Part shown: one piece after another, positions 1 through 10,082 of the stretch
Layout of the letters: the number at the start of each line of letters is the position of its first letter
Position numbering within the stretch: position 1 is the stretch's first letter
From: Zygaena filipendulae
Taxonomy: Eukaryota > Arthropoda > Insecta > Lepidoptera > Zygaenidae
Length of the DNA: 64,000 bases
Reading direction: 5' to 3'
Assembly (NCBI GenBank): GCA_907165275.2
Contig: OU015652.1
Span: forward strand, 697,001 to 761,000
Program-made: the position numbers and the translations under genes
The notes under the pieces: generated by a model
What the model was told of the DNA's origin: nothing
The model's input: only the letters and a program-made list of their open reading frames with translations
Database searches by the model: none

Positions 1-1078
1 TTTAAAATGCCTATAAATCTACAATTTATTAAACCAATAACAATACGTGCCTTGACCGCTGGTAAATACATTGGCAAGTCTCTGTAGTCCATTTCTAATC
101 ATCGCCATTTTCAGGCAAAATTAAATTAATATCATTTAAAATAAACTAGCCTGCGCAGCCCGTAGGTAATGAATAATGATTAGTGATTACAAACAAATTA
201 CAAAATGAAAACGGATTTTTTCGTAGCAAAGCCCAGGAATAACCTCAAATTTGATTTTTGACATTTGACTATCACTACTATCAGTTGACTTTGACAATAC
301 ATTTTTTTTACTCTTTTTGGAGAGGACTTTAAATGTTTTTTACTGTGTGCGTGCAATAACGCATAATATTTGAATCGGAATTGAAATTTAAATTTGGCTT
401 TGGCGGGATTTCAGCAGAAATGGACTTCAGGTTTCTCACTGTTGCATTTCAATGTACCTAAATATAACTTCAGAAAAGACATTCAAACTGGCTGTATGGA
501 CTTAGATTCCTTTGCCTTCTCCATATGCATGGGTCAGATAAATATAAAAACGTATAGCTGTTTGTGGTTTTTAGTGTTTCCTTTTGGAGAAGTTCTCCAA
601 AAAGAAACACTAACCACAACGAGCTCGTAGCGGGAGTTGACTTAGCCCATCTACCCATGGTCTTATCAGTTTCACTTCATTAATAACTGTTCAATAAAAG
701 AAAATAAAAGAAATATCTGAACAGTTCCCTCGATTTCTCGAAAATCCTGAGATCTTGATTTTAAGATAATAGGACCCCACGAGAAGCACCAGCTTTCAAA
801 GAAAAAAAAAAGAATTATCAAAATCGGTTCACCCAGTCGAAAGTTCGAAAGTTGAAAGAAAGGTACCTAACAAATATAAAAAAAAAAAACATACGAGTCG
901 AATTGAGAACCTCCTACGTTTTTGAAGTCCGTAAAAACACCAAGGAAATTGCGTTTTATGCGACTGGCTCTACGAGCTTGCTACGCACTAACTTTCGTAG
1001 CATTCCAGAGCAAGACCACAGAATACAAACACTACGCATAAATGACTATACTCTAACACTTCAAATTATTATTTATTA
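1..1078. other. Non-coding AT-rich DNA, no gene seen
   Basis: No frame here looks like a conserved protein. The segment at about 720-860 resembles, in reverse, part of the repeat at 5404-5990 (the shared tract includes a phrase close to TTCCCTCGATTTCTC and a run asking for an AAATCGGT-type block), so at least part of it is an old dispersed repeat. A hairpin at 562-619 is listed separately. Confidence 0.5.
562..619. repeat. Perfect-looking hairpin, 27-bp arms
   Basis: The left arm begins TTGTGGTTTTTAGTGTTTCC and the right arm reads back as its reverse complement with one or two mismatches, the two meeting at GGAGAAGTTCTCC. The adjacent stretch GGGAGTTGACTTAGCCCATC resembles the centre of the foldback element at 5989-6399, so this is probably a fragment of a related foldback family. 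Confidence 0.7.
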
Positions 1079-1313
1079 CTAGCTGCGCCCTGCGGTTTCA
1101 CCCGCGGTAATTTTGAAGTTCCCGGTAATTTTGAAGTTCCCGCGGGAATCCCGGGATAAAAAGTACCCTCTATGTCCTTCTCTGTACCCCTGACAACGTG
1201 CATGCCAAATTTCATCCAAATCCGTTCAGCCGTTTTTGCGTGATTGAGTAACAAACATCCAAACATCTAAACATCCAAACATCCACACTTTCACATTTAT
1301 AATATTAGTAGGA
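1079..1313 (-). mobile_element. Helitron-like non-autonomous element, full length
   Basis: Read on the minus strand it starts TCCTACTAATATTATAAA and ends with a GC-rich hairpin followed by CTAG, flanked by A and T as expected of Helitron insertion. The interior carries the conserved blocks ACGGCTGAACGGATTTGGAT and CAGGGGTACAGAGAAGGAC. A short GGTAATTTTGAAGTTCCCG tract near the hairpin is duplicated in tandem in this copy. Confidence 0.8.
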
Positions 1314-1434
1314 TTAAATTTTATTTTTAGTATACGGGTTATAATTGCTTAATGATACTTACCTACTGTTGACATAAAATTTTGAGAACTTTTAACATAC
1401 TAAGTAAATCCTACTAATCCACTAATATTATAAA

Positions 1435-1500
1435 CTAGCTTTGCCCCGCGGTTTCACCCGCGTGAGTTTCGGGATTCCCGCAGGAACTCCAAACTTCTTT
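1435..1500 (-). mobile_element. Helitron-like 3' end, variant B
   Basis: CTAGCTTTGCCCCGCGGTTT and the variant B phrase GTGAGTTTCGGGATTCCCGC are visible. Just left of it, at 1408-1433, lies a stray copy of the family's other terminus (TCCTACTAATCCACTAATAT), suggesting a rearranged or internally deleted copy. Confidence 0.65.
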
Positions 1501-1604
1501 TATATAAACCTTGACCTGATAATAACGAACACAAAAAAAAACACAATTTGGTGCAGTCGTTGGAAGTTATGCGCTTAGCAACACATTTGGCGACTCATTT
1601 TTAT

Positions 1605-1736
1605 TATATATGTAGATGTGAAAGTGTGGATGTTTGGATATTTGGACGTTTGTTAATCACGCAAAAACGGCTGAACGGATTTGGATGAAATTTCGCATGC
1701 ACATTGTCAGGGGTACAGAGAAGGACATAGGGTACT
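1605..1736 (+). mobile_element. Helitron-like fragment lacking its 3' end
   Basis: The head region (GTGAAAGTGTGGATGTTTGG, then AACGGCTGAACGGATTTGG and CAGGGGTACAGAGAAGGACA) is present, but the sequence stops matching just before the hairpin and CTAG end. Confidence 0.7.
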
Positions 1737-2323
1737 GAAGTAGCTAGGTTTTTATAGGTTTCTTTCTAAATTTTGACATTTGTACAAAACAGATTACTAA
1801 CTACAATCTCAGAAGAATATGCTACTGTTATTGTTCTGAGACTACAATAAAAATACGTACCTACGGATATTTCTGAATTTATTATTTGAGAACATAAAAA
1901 AATATACAAAAAATTGCATTCTACATCACAGACTGGGTGCATGTGTGCTACGCACGATGCTACGTACCTCGTAGCGCTACGTTCCGTTTTTGAAAGCAGC
2001 ATACAGATGGCGCTTTTTCTTTTATCTTTTAAGTTTACTTTTTAGGTTCATATTAATTAATTATTGCGAGTTATTTATAACGCGAAAAAATATTGATGTA
2101 AATTTCAACTTCTGTTATAATTTAATGTTGAAGTATTGTTGACAAAACTTGAGTTTTGTTCTGTTACAGTGGGAACCCATGAAATTGCCTTTTTGAGAGT
2201 ATATCTAATATTGTTAGATTGAAACATTAATAATATTATGTAAAAAGTATTTTGTTTTCAGTTTTTGAAATAAAAGAAAATTATATTATGAACTTCACGT
2301 ACTTTAGAGTGTTTTATTTTTAA

Positions 2324-2480
2324 CTAGCTGTGCCCCGCGGTTTCATCCGCTTGAGTTTTGGGATCAGGGACCTTTGCGGACGCAAGCAGAACAACCCACC
2401 AAATCATCACAATCGGACTACAGGTTTCGAAACGCATAGAGGACAGACATAGAAACATTCATTTTTATTTTTATAGAAGA
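2324..2480 (-). mobile_element. Helitron-like element, variant C
   Basis: It shares the CTAGCTGTGCCCCGCGGTTT end but has a different body, including GACCTTTGCGGACGCAAGC and CGAAACGCATAGAGGACAGA. The same body occurs in opposite orientation at 32955-33117, so variant C is a separate subfamily using the same termini. Confidence 0.7.
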
Positions 2481-2499
2481 AGATTGCACTGTGATAATA

Positions 2500-3530
2500 A
2501 ATAGTATGTTTAAATTTTCAAATATCTGGGTCCGCCTCTCGCCGGTCGCGGCTCGTTTAGTTTCGCCGCCGCTCGGGAGGCTCCGACGGCGTCTGGGGCG
2601 CGTCGCCATGGCAACGCGCGGGCACGCGGCGCTCTCGGCACCGCGGCCGCGGCTGAAAACAAACACGAGGGCTGCGCCGTGGAGTGATGAAGTGGGTGCA
2701 TGGAGAGAGGCAGGTAGGCGCTATAGCCGCTCAGTCCTCGACGCTCGCTTCTATATGACCTTTCATCCAAAGCTAGAAAATGCAATATCCGGCAAATTAT
2801 TCTCGCTTCAGTGGATCTACCGTTAACATTTTTCTTGTGAGCATCGCGCCCAATTATATTAAAATGAAGAAAATTATGACGAAACTTGCTCATTGATTTT
2901 TAATTTCATGTCAGCGGTATACGAGTCTCTAAGAAGGACGTATGTAAAAAAAATATATAAATTGAGATTATACCATTTCCCAGAATCGCTAGCGAATTGC
3001 CGTATCCAGGGGGTCGAGTGGTAGCGAGCCACGCGGAGCGGATCCTGGGGCGGGCGTGGAGGTGTGTTGCGCGGCGGGGCGGCGGGGCGGCGGCGAGGAG
3101 GGCGGGCGGCGCGGCGGCGGGGTGGTGCGCGCGCACGGCTCGCGCGGCAGTCGCTGGGCGGCGCGCGGCCGGCGCACGGTCGATAGCTGCACGCTGCACG
3201 CAGGCTGCACGGGCACGCCGCACGGGCACGGAGCACGGCCATGGTGCGCGACGCGTGCACGCGCGACCGGCCCCCACGCGCGCACGTGTGAGTGTAGTGC
3301 TGTGTCGGACGCCACGCCACCCCCGCCCCCGGGGCCCGCGGCCGCCACGCGCGGCACGTGCCGCCAACAGCTTTCGGTCAGTATCGAAGGGTATCTGCGG
3401 ATGCATGTGCAGTGCACGATCGCCTTTTGATTGCGAAGCGATCGGCGAACTCGCCCGGGAGGCTGTTGAAGAAGTGGCACACAGGCATGCGCTGATGACG
3501 AAACTGAATACAGAAGGTTAGGTGGGTACT
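2500..3530. promoter_or_regulatory. Long GC-rich, CpG-dense island; possible promoter and first exon
   Basis: About one kilobase stands out from the AT-rich surroundings, most strongly at 2520-2660 and 3000-3360, with very frequent CG dinucleotides. Long open frames appear on both strands simply because stop codons are rare at this composition; their translations are Arg/Ala/Pro-rich and not protein-like. An ATG in good context near 3240 opens only a short frame of about 16 codons. A donor-like GGTTAGGTGGGTAC lies near 3516-3530. I infer a promoter with untranslated first exon; direction is not certain and a simple GC-rich repeat is not excluded. Confidence 0.4.
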
Positions 3531-3857
3531 TACTCGTACCGGTGTGACGAGGCACCATTACTTAATAGGAGTTATTTCAGTCGTAATATTTTCAGGGTGC
3601 TTCATGAAAAAAAATTTAAATATTTTTTTACGACGTCGTGGTAGATCCCTTTAATTTACTCGTGCGTAAATATGGTATTAGGCGCCTGTTTAATTGGATT
3701 GTAATAATTCTATAAAAAGCATCGATAAAATAAGAGAGATGGATAAAATGAAAGATACGTAAGTACTTATTAGTTACGGTAATATCTTCAGTGGGCGAGC
3801 AGATCGGTAGTACATTATATTGAGCTTTTTTATGGTCTGAGACAGTTGATTGTAAAT

Positions 3858-4025
3858 CTTTACTAATTTAAATAAATGCGAAAGTGAGTTTGTTTGCTTG
3901 TTACGCTTTCACGCCTTAACGGCTCAAGCGATTATCATGAAATTTTGCATTGCCCGTTGTCAGGAATACAGAGAAGGACATAGGATACTTTTTATTCCAG
4001 AATTGCCGCGGAAACAGCTAATACG
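3858..4025 (+). mobile_element. Degenerate Helitron-like copy
   Basis: Conserved blocks GCGAAAGTGAGTTTGTTTGC, TTACGCTTTCACGCCTTAAC and CAGAGAAGGACATAGGATAC are present; the hairpin is decayed to CGCGGAAACAGCTAATAC, losing most of its 5' half. Confidence 0.7.
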
Positions 4026-5300
4026 AAATAGAAATTAGATTGGACCCAAGCTTGTTCGGTTTTCTACAATATGGCTACTTATAGTGCTGTGACAAATAGA
4101 GCTTTTATTTTTCTTCATAATTATGTATAGATTTTACTTTTGAGATGATAACGACCTGGGTTATTTAAAAAGCTTTGTCATTATTAGAGTACCTACTATG
4201 TCACATGTCACACCTTAAAACTCAGCATTCTGATATTACCTACAATCATTATGTTTTTACCAAAATAACAAGAAAAAATTAGAATTTAATTACATACCTA
4301 CTTAGTTAATTCTGATATATAGTTTCATACTTTTAAAAGTAAAAAAGGGTGATGAAAAGTACTTTTGATATAATAATATTAATAAAAATTTCGAGCATTC
4401 GAGCATTCGAAATGATGTTACTAACAAAATTGATCCGTGATTGGTCGAAATAAAAGGAAATTTATTTATTATTTATTTATTTGCGGTTATTTCACGACAG
4501 AATTAAGATTTTCCGTTTCGTAGGTAAATTAATTTGAATTGTGTTTTAAAAATCTATATTTTTACTGCCTGATTGATTTAGTACATTTAAATAAGGGTCG
4601 ACGTTACCTGTATAAAATTGTTCGCTTAAAAAAATTCACTAATCATAAATAGCGAACTCCAGCTGACTCTATATTTTATCCACGTATACGCAAGTTTTGT
4701 TACGATTTCTAAAGAGACATGTGACGTGTAGAGTTCTCATGGCGAACCTCATAAAATCATTGGTGCACGCGTAAATAAACTGTATACTGTAGTGGAGAAG
4801 CGATAAAATTCCGTGTCAATATTACGGGGACCTCCTCTCAAATCTTTCAGTGGGACTTTAGGAAGCTCGCTGTGCAATAAAACTGCCCCCTTTGCGCTAC
4901 TTAACGACTGTTATCCGACACATTTTATGTTTTGTTAATATGTTTATTACACAAAAACAATTAGTGCGCAGTTTTAATGTACCAAAAAAGGTTGTTTACT
5001 ACGTCACGGTTAGCCTTTGCCACGAATAAATTGAAAAAAAAAAAAGCTAACGTGATCGTGCCCAGTTTATTTTGGGATTTGGTGTGTGCAAAATAATAAA
5101 TGACTCCCACTTCTTAAAATATTCCTTATTCTTCTTAAAAAAAACTAAACAGCATTCAAGACAGCAGCATGAATTTATGATGCCTTCATCTTCCCAAGAT
5201 AGGTATAAATTAGCACATAATTAGGTTAAGGGAAATATTTAGGTTGTACGTATCCATATGTTTCTGTGTTTATGTATATATTGTGTCTCCTACAGTCCAC
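4026..5300. other. Non-coding stretch, no gene or clear repeat
   Basis: I see no protein-like frame. The part at about 4730-4920 has a higher GC content and little resemblance to the repeats of this window, so it is single-copy-looking DNA that could be regulatory; nothing further can be supported. Confidence 0.4.
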
Positions 5301-5329
5301 TGGGCTACATTATCTCTGAGTAACATAGG

Positions 5330-5399
5330 CTATATTGTAATCCGGAATTCCCGCGGAAACTCTGAAATTATCGAGGGTGAAACCGCGCGGGACAGCTAG
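5330..5399 (+). mobile_element. Helitron-like 3' end fragment
   Basis: TCCGGAATTCCCGCGG leads into GGTGAAACCGCGCGGGACAG and the CTAG terminus. The upstream half is a diverged variant containing CTCTGAGTAACATAGGC. Confidence 0.65.
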
Positions 5400-5403
5400 T
5401 TTT

Positions 5404-5988
5404 TAACCGACTTCCAAAAAGGAGGAGGTTCTATGTTCGATTGTATGTATGTTTTTTTTTTTTTTTTTTTTTTTATGTATGTTCACCGATTACTCGAAGA
5501 CGGTTGGACCGATTTGAAAAATTCTTTTTTTGTTTGAAAGGGTATACTCCCAATTAGGTCCCATTGCCACCAAGTCGGGCTGTGATGATGGGATCTTGGA
5601 GAAATCGAGGGAACTCTTCAAAAGTTATAGGCACACCTATAGCGATTTGGGTATTTTTGATAGTAAATAGTTCATTTGCTTTTGGAAAGCAAAATTTGAA
5701 GAAGTGAAACTGATGATGAATACCACAGATGGTCATCGGAACTTCTCAATAATGGGTATTTCACGGGTTCCGAATCGTTAACTTTAATATGGTTTCTAAA
5801 CAATTTACGCCCGTCACAATGTATATGGTGAAGTGGAACTGATGGTGATGTACTAGGAGAACTCCTCAACAATTAACGTTTCTGAGTCGGGAAAAGCAAT
5901 ATTTTGTAAAAGGTGATGAGCAGTTGACATTAGGCTATTGTAACTTAGAGAAATTACAAACTAAGTCACTTAAAAGCGAGAAATAAAC
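5404..5988 (+). repeat. Dispersed lepidopteran repeat beginning ACCGACTTCC
   Basis: The stretch starts ACCGACTTCCAAAAAGGAGG, has a T-rich tract of about 23 bases, then GTATGTTCACCGATTACTCG and GGTTGGACCGATTTGAAAAA. This opening is a widely distributed repeat in moth genomes; I cannot assign a class from sequence alone. It runs directly into the foldback element whose ends repeat AACCGACTTCC. Confidence 0.55.
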
Positions 5989-6399
5989 AAAATTTTAACA
6001 AAAAAATTAAAACCGACTTCCAAGAACACAAAACTGAAAAGCTAAAAAATAAAAAGCTAAAAATAACAAAATACCGATTTAATCCAAAAGACAAAAACAC
6101 ACGTAATATTATTATTGGTTTGTGCTACCACTGATCGGTATGAAGTCGGTGACAAGCCCAATATGGAGGGGGAAGATGGGCTAAGTCGACTCCCGCCACC
6201 AGCTCTTCGTGAGCAGAACAACCCAAGTGTCAGTGTCACCGAATTCAAACCGATCAGTGGTAGCACAAACCAATAATAATATTACGTGTGTTTTTGTCTT
6301 TTGGATTAAATCGGTATTTTGTTATTTTTAGCTTTTTATTTTTTAGCTTTTCAGTTTTGTGTTCTTGGAAGTCGGTTTTAATTTTTTTGTTAAAATTTT
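5989..6399. mobile_element. Foldback element with ~160-bp near-perfect inverted arms
   Basis: The left arm (about 5989-6151) and the right arm (about 6236-6399) are reverse complements over roughly 160 bases with only a few mismatches. They include TTAAAACCGACTTCCAAGAA at the outside and GTGCTACCACTGATCGGT near the middle. The centre of about 85 bases contains GGGCTAAGTCGACTCCCGCC. The single strand would form one long hairpin. Its outer AACCGACTTCC matches the start of the neighbouring repeat, so it may have arisen by inverted duplication within that repeat. Confidence 0.8.
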
Positions 6400-7190
6400 T
6401 AAATATACCTTGTCTACAAAAGAGTATTGTTTGACGATTGAGTTTACAAAAAATATTTTTTAAGTATGCCTCTGAGGTTTGTTTTAGTCAAATCTTATAA
6501 ATTGCATAGTTACGTGAGAAATGATTTAAGAATCGAGCCTCTATCATGGCGGTTGTAGCTTTTCCAATGTTTACGGCGTGCCTCATGCTCCATCCGCTTT
6601 GAGATTTAACGTTTTCTGTTACAAAGATTTAATGCTTATAAAATTTACAGTCTAGCTAGATTTTCACGGAGACTCCAACTTGGTGGATTTAAGAGACGTG
6701 TCATTACTGCAGTTACGTTTCTCTCATAAATTTAAACGACCGTTCATTCTCAGTGCTTAGGTGAATTGTTTGGTTTATCTTTATATTCTTCTCGAACTAT
6801 AAGGTAGTTGTAATACATTGCGATTTTCATTTGGTGTTTGAGTACCTGCCATTAATTGATACCTCAGAGTAATAAATATAGTTGATACATTGTTGTCTAC
6901 GATTCTTTGATTTATTTTATTGATTTAAATTCAGATATTTATTAATAATATTAATTAGAAGTCAAATTTGAATTAAATAAATAAAATATGATTAAAATAA
7001 TTCCAGCAAACAAAGTTTAAACTAAACAAGTTCATAGGTCAAAATCAGTATTAAATCAATATATATACCTAAAATAAAATAAATTTGTCCAGTAATTTTG
7101 AAGATTGTATATTAAATAACAACTTAAAACTCTAATAACTGCTTAGATTATTATTATCAAAGCTCAAATATCACTCAGTTAATTTATGGT
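6400..7190. other. AT-rich non-coding stretch
   Basis: No gene, RNA or recognised mobile element found. A short motif stretch at 6560-6740 is less AT-rich but has no open frame of note. Confidence 0.4.
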
Positions 7191-7194
7191 GTAA

Positions 7195-7450
7195 CTAGCT
7201 GTTCTCGCGGTTTCACCCGCATTAATTACGGAGTTCCCCGAGGAATTCCTGTTTATAAAGTACCCACACGTAATGCATGTATGCAAAATTTCCTGACATT
7301 TCACCCCAGTTAATTCCTGAGTTCCCGCCCGAATTTCAGGATACAAAGTACCTCATGTCCTTCTCTGTACCCCTGACAACGTGTATGCAAAACTTCATTA
7401 TTATCGGTTATGTAGTTCAGGGTGTGAAAGCGTAACAAACAAACTCACAT
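7195..7450 (-). mobile_element. Helitron-like element with internally repeated 3' half
   Basis: CTAGCTGTTCTCGCGGTTTC marks the hairpin end. The element's phrase (TTCACCC... AATTCCTGAGTTCCC... AAAGTACC) occurs twice in tandem before the distal blocks TTCTCTGTACCCCTGACAAC and GTGAAAGCGTAACAAACAAA, so one copy appears to be inserted in or duplicated within another. Confidence 0.7.
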
Positions 7451-7544
7451 ATGTCTTGTAAATATACGTATTATAAACACAATGATTTAGGGTTTTTTCC
7501 CCGTGCATTAGAACAGCTATCACTTTCTCTTTTGAGCGCTGAAT

Positions 7545-7735
7545 TATTTTCGACATAGTCCCTAAATAGGGTGCAGAAATAGTGCAGAGGCTGGGGGTGT
7601 GCCGTGCGATGCGGGCGCAAGGTCTCCGCGACACGGGCGGGCGGCGACCGGCGGGCGGGAGGGCGGCCGGGCGCTCTATTTCCGCGACTGTGACGTCACA
7701 CTCGCCCGTGACGCAATACCAATGCAACCGTTACT
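7545..7735. promoter_or_regulatory. GC-rich island with CRE-type sites
   Basis: A compact GC-rich tract (GCGGGCGCAAGG, GGGCGGGCGGCGACC) lies next to GTGACGTCAC and CCGTGACGCAAT, which match CREB/ATF-type sites. It differs sharply from the AT-rich DNA on both sides and is followed immediately by a Helitron end. Promoter or enhancer activity is inference only. Confidence 0.35.
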
Positions 7736-7746
7736 TTTATTGTATA

Positions 7747-7845
7747 CTAACTGTCGCCCGCGGTTTCCCCCGCGATAATTTCGGGGTACCCGTGGGGATT
7801 CTGGGATAAAAGTACTCTATGTCCTCTTCTGTGCCCGTCGTGTGG
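7747..7845 (-). mobile_element. Helitron-like 3' half
   Basis: CTAACTGTCGCCCGCGGTTT, GATAATTTCGGGGTACCCGT and AAAAGTACTCTATGTCC match the family; the 5' half is missing. Confidence 0.65.
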
Positions 7846-8540
7846 GTCGGATTCCGGAAAAATTCAAAAAAACTTTATTTTACACAAGGCAAATCATACC
7901 ATAATAAGTCATGGACACCGTTTATTTTTATAAAGGCACGTCAAAAATGTTTGGTTTATTAATTAAGTTTAGTACTCAAAATTAACAAGTGGCAAATTGT
8001 GGTGAATAAATACCAAATTTTCCGCATTCGTTTGTTTATCCGCTCGGCGATAACACCCGAACCCGCCTGAATATTCCGATCTTGTTCACCGCAAACTGAT
8101 CGCGTCACGCAACACAATAAAGGGCCGAATATCCGGCGCTCCAGCCTCATAGCTTGGCGAATATCCGGTATCCGGTATCCGGCCAAACCACTATCCGTTT
8201 CATCTCTAGATAAGTTAGTTGAAAACTAATTATGATAAACGTGTGCGGTAGTTAAAATGCATATTTTGTTTGGTAAATAAAATACGACAAAAATAACTGA
8301 ATACTATTGAAAGTGTGAACATATTAATAGATCCTACAGTCACGAATAGTTTCGTCTACAAATAGAAATAGCGCTTGAAACTGAACACTAGATTTACCTA
8401 ATATTTGACACTTTCCCTGGAAAAAGTGATCGCATTCGGAATGTTGTGACTAAATTGAAAACACTGCTTGAATTTACAAGTAACATATTCATAAAAACTT
8501 TTAAAAAATACGTAGCAACATGAGAACATGTTTAATTTTT
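7846..8540. other. Non-coding stretch, no gene seen
   Basis: Moderately GC-balanced around 8030-8200, with repeated GAATATCCGG/TATCCGG strings, but no conserved frame and no match to the repeat families of this window. Confidence 0.4.
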
Positions 8541-8544
8541 TACA

Positions 8545-8650
8545 TGTTTTGTTTATTGACCGATTTTAGAAATTCTTTCATTTATAGAAAGCTTCAGCGT
8601 TCTTGAGTGACATAGAATACTTTTATCCCGGAATTCCAGAGAGTAAGACT
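8545..8650 (+). mobile_element. Helitron variant D fragment
   Basis: TTCTTTCATTTATAGAAAGC and GAGTGACATAGAATAC match the body of the fuller variant D copy beginning at 8707, so the two lie close together in the same orientation. Confidence 0.55.
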
Positions 8651-8706
8651 GTTTAAATAAAGAACACCTACTTCTAAATCTGAAAAAAGAATTGTTTTTA
8701 TCTTTA

Positions 8707-8903
8707 TCTATACTAATATAGAGGTTTTGTGAATTTGTGAGTTTGTGACGTTGTAGGAGGTAACCTCTGGATCTACTGAACGGATTTCGAAAATTCTTTC
8801 ACTTATAGAAAGCTACAGTAAGCCTAAGTGACATGGTATACTTTTTATCTGGGAATTCCCACGGCATTCCGAAATTGCGGGTGAAACCGCAGGGGACAGC
8901 TAG
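8707..8903 (+). mobile_element. Helitron-like element, variant D
   Basis: The copy begins TCTATACTAATATAG, has the variant D body (TTTGTGAGTTTGTGACGTTG, CTCTGGATCTACTGAACGG) and ends GCGGGTGAAACCGC...CTAG. Other variant D copies are at 46310-46475 and 47568-47760. Confidence 0.7.
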
Positions 8904-9800
8904 TACCTAATATTCAGAAGGATTCTCTATTCACATATGTCATATCTCATGTCAAAACATACAATACCTCTATGTGTCGCGAATCGTGTCACACATATGC
9001 TGTCGTTGTTCAACAATGATCTAAATTAAGTCAAGGGATTCATTTGTTCAATATAATGTAAGTATGTTGTATCTTTAGATTGTTGTTTCATAAACTTTCT
9101 TAGAACTTTCCAAAAACTAAATAATTAGAAGGCAAATAGATGCCTAGTTCATTATATAGGTATAAAGTGAGACAATTTTAATCTCTCGTTTGAAAGCAAC
9201 CGGAAAAATATACGAGCAGTTCAGTTGATTATTATTTGTATGAATATTAAAAAACCGAATTAAGAGAGACGTCCAATTTAATAATCCGACCCGAATTCGA
9301 CCTCTTTTTTAACGGAACATAAAATAACACGAGTTTTGTTTAAACAGACGAAAAAATGAGGTTCGCAATACGCGAACACTGGTCAGAATAGTAAATTCGC
9401 AGAGACCGCTGAAATGATTAAAATCCACCGCAAAAACATTGTGACGGTCATCGCCTCTGGGAAAAGTGGTTAAGTCGTAAATAAAAGTTTTGCAAGGCGC
9501 CCCCGCAAAGACGTGCGCGACGTCTGCCCTACTGCCTGGCTGGCCTGACTGTTTTTTTTAATTTTCAACTTACGCAACGTTTTCTTCCTCTGGATCTCGC
9601 TTAGCGGTGCTAGTGCACAGTAGAAACTTTGGTTTCTACAATAATTTCACTAATTGCATTGTAGATTAGTACTAAATAGGCACCTATATGATTTTTAGTG
9701 GAAGAAATACGTAATCAGTAAAATCTTCTCTTTAACATGGGAATTAACAAAAACGCAATCGAAAACGCATCGGAAAATTTATAAAAAGAACTTGTATTAG
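8904..9800. other. Non-coding stretch; single-copy-looking block at 9280-9560
   Basis: The block at 9280-9560 is less AT-rich and shares nothing obvious with the repeats here. It contains ACCGCAAAA (a Runt-type motif) and TGCAAGGCGCCC. No open frame is convincing, so I leave it as possible regulatory DNA. Confidence 0.35.
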
Positions 9801-9803
9801 AGA

Positions 9804-9960
9804 CTAGCTGTGCCCCGCGGTTTCACCCGCGGTAATTTCGAGGTTCCCGCGGGAATTCCGGGATAAAAAGTACTCTATGTCCTTCTCTATACCTCTGACA
9901 ACGTGTGTACAAAATTTCATGATGATCGGGTGAGCCGTTAAGGCGTCACGCGAAATTTCA
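9804..9960 (-). mobile_element. Helitron-like element, 5'-truncated
   Basis: CTAGCTGTGCCCCGCGGTTT through AAAATTTCATGATGATCGGG and GAGCCGTTAAGGCGT is typical; the match stops before the TTATAATATTAGTAGGA terminus and the sequence continues into a MITE family 4 piece. Confidence 0.75.
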
Positions 9961-9989
9961 ACTCAATCTATCGCCGTAATTTTTTGATT

Positions 9990-10082
9990 TGGTAAAAAAG
10001 GAAAAAAAAAAGTGTCCGATATTTTTTATTAATCTACAAACCGGACTAGGTAAAAATAAATTTGTCAACTAGCCCATGTTAT
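9990..10082. mobile_element. MITE family 4 end fragment
   Basis: GTGTCCGATATTTTTTATTA, ATCTACAAACCGGACTAG and TTTGTCAACTAGCCCAT match the right-hand end of the fuller copies at 43268-43590 and 58918-59238. Confidence 0.6.

Noticed and set aside
2997..3521. 174-codon open frame in the GC-rich island, with overlapping frames on both strands
   Set aside because: The Arg/Ala-rich translations and simultaneous openness of several frames are explained by CpG-rich composition. No domain or start context supports a protein.
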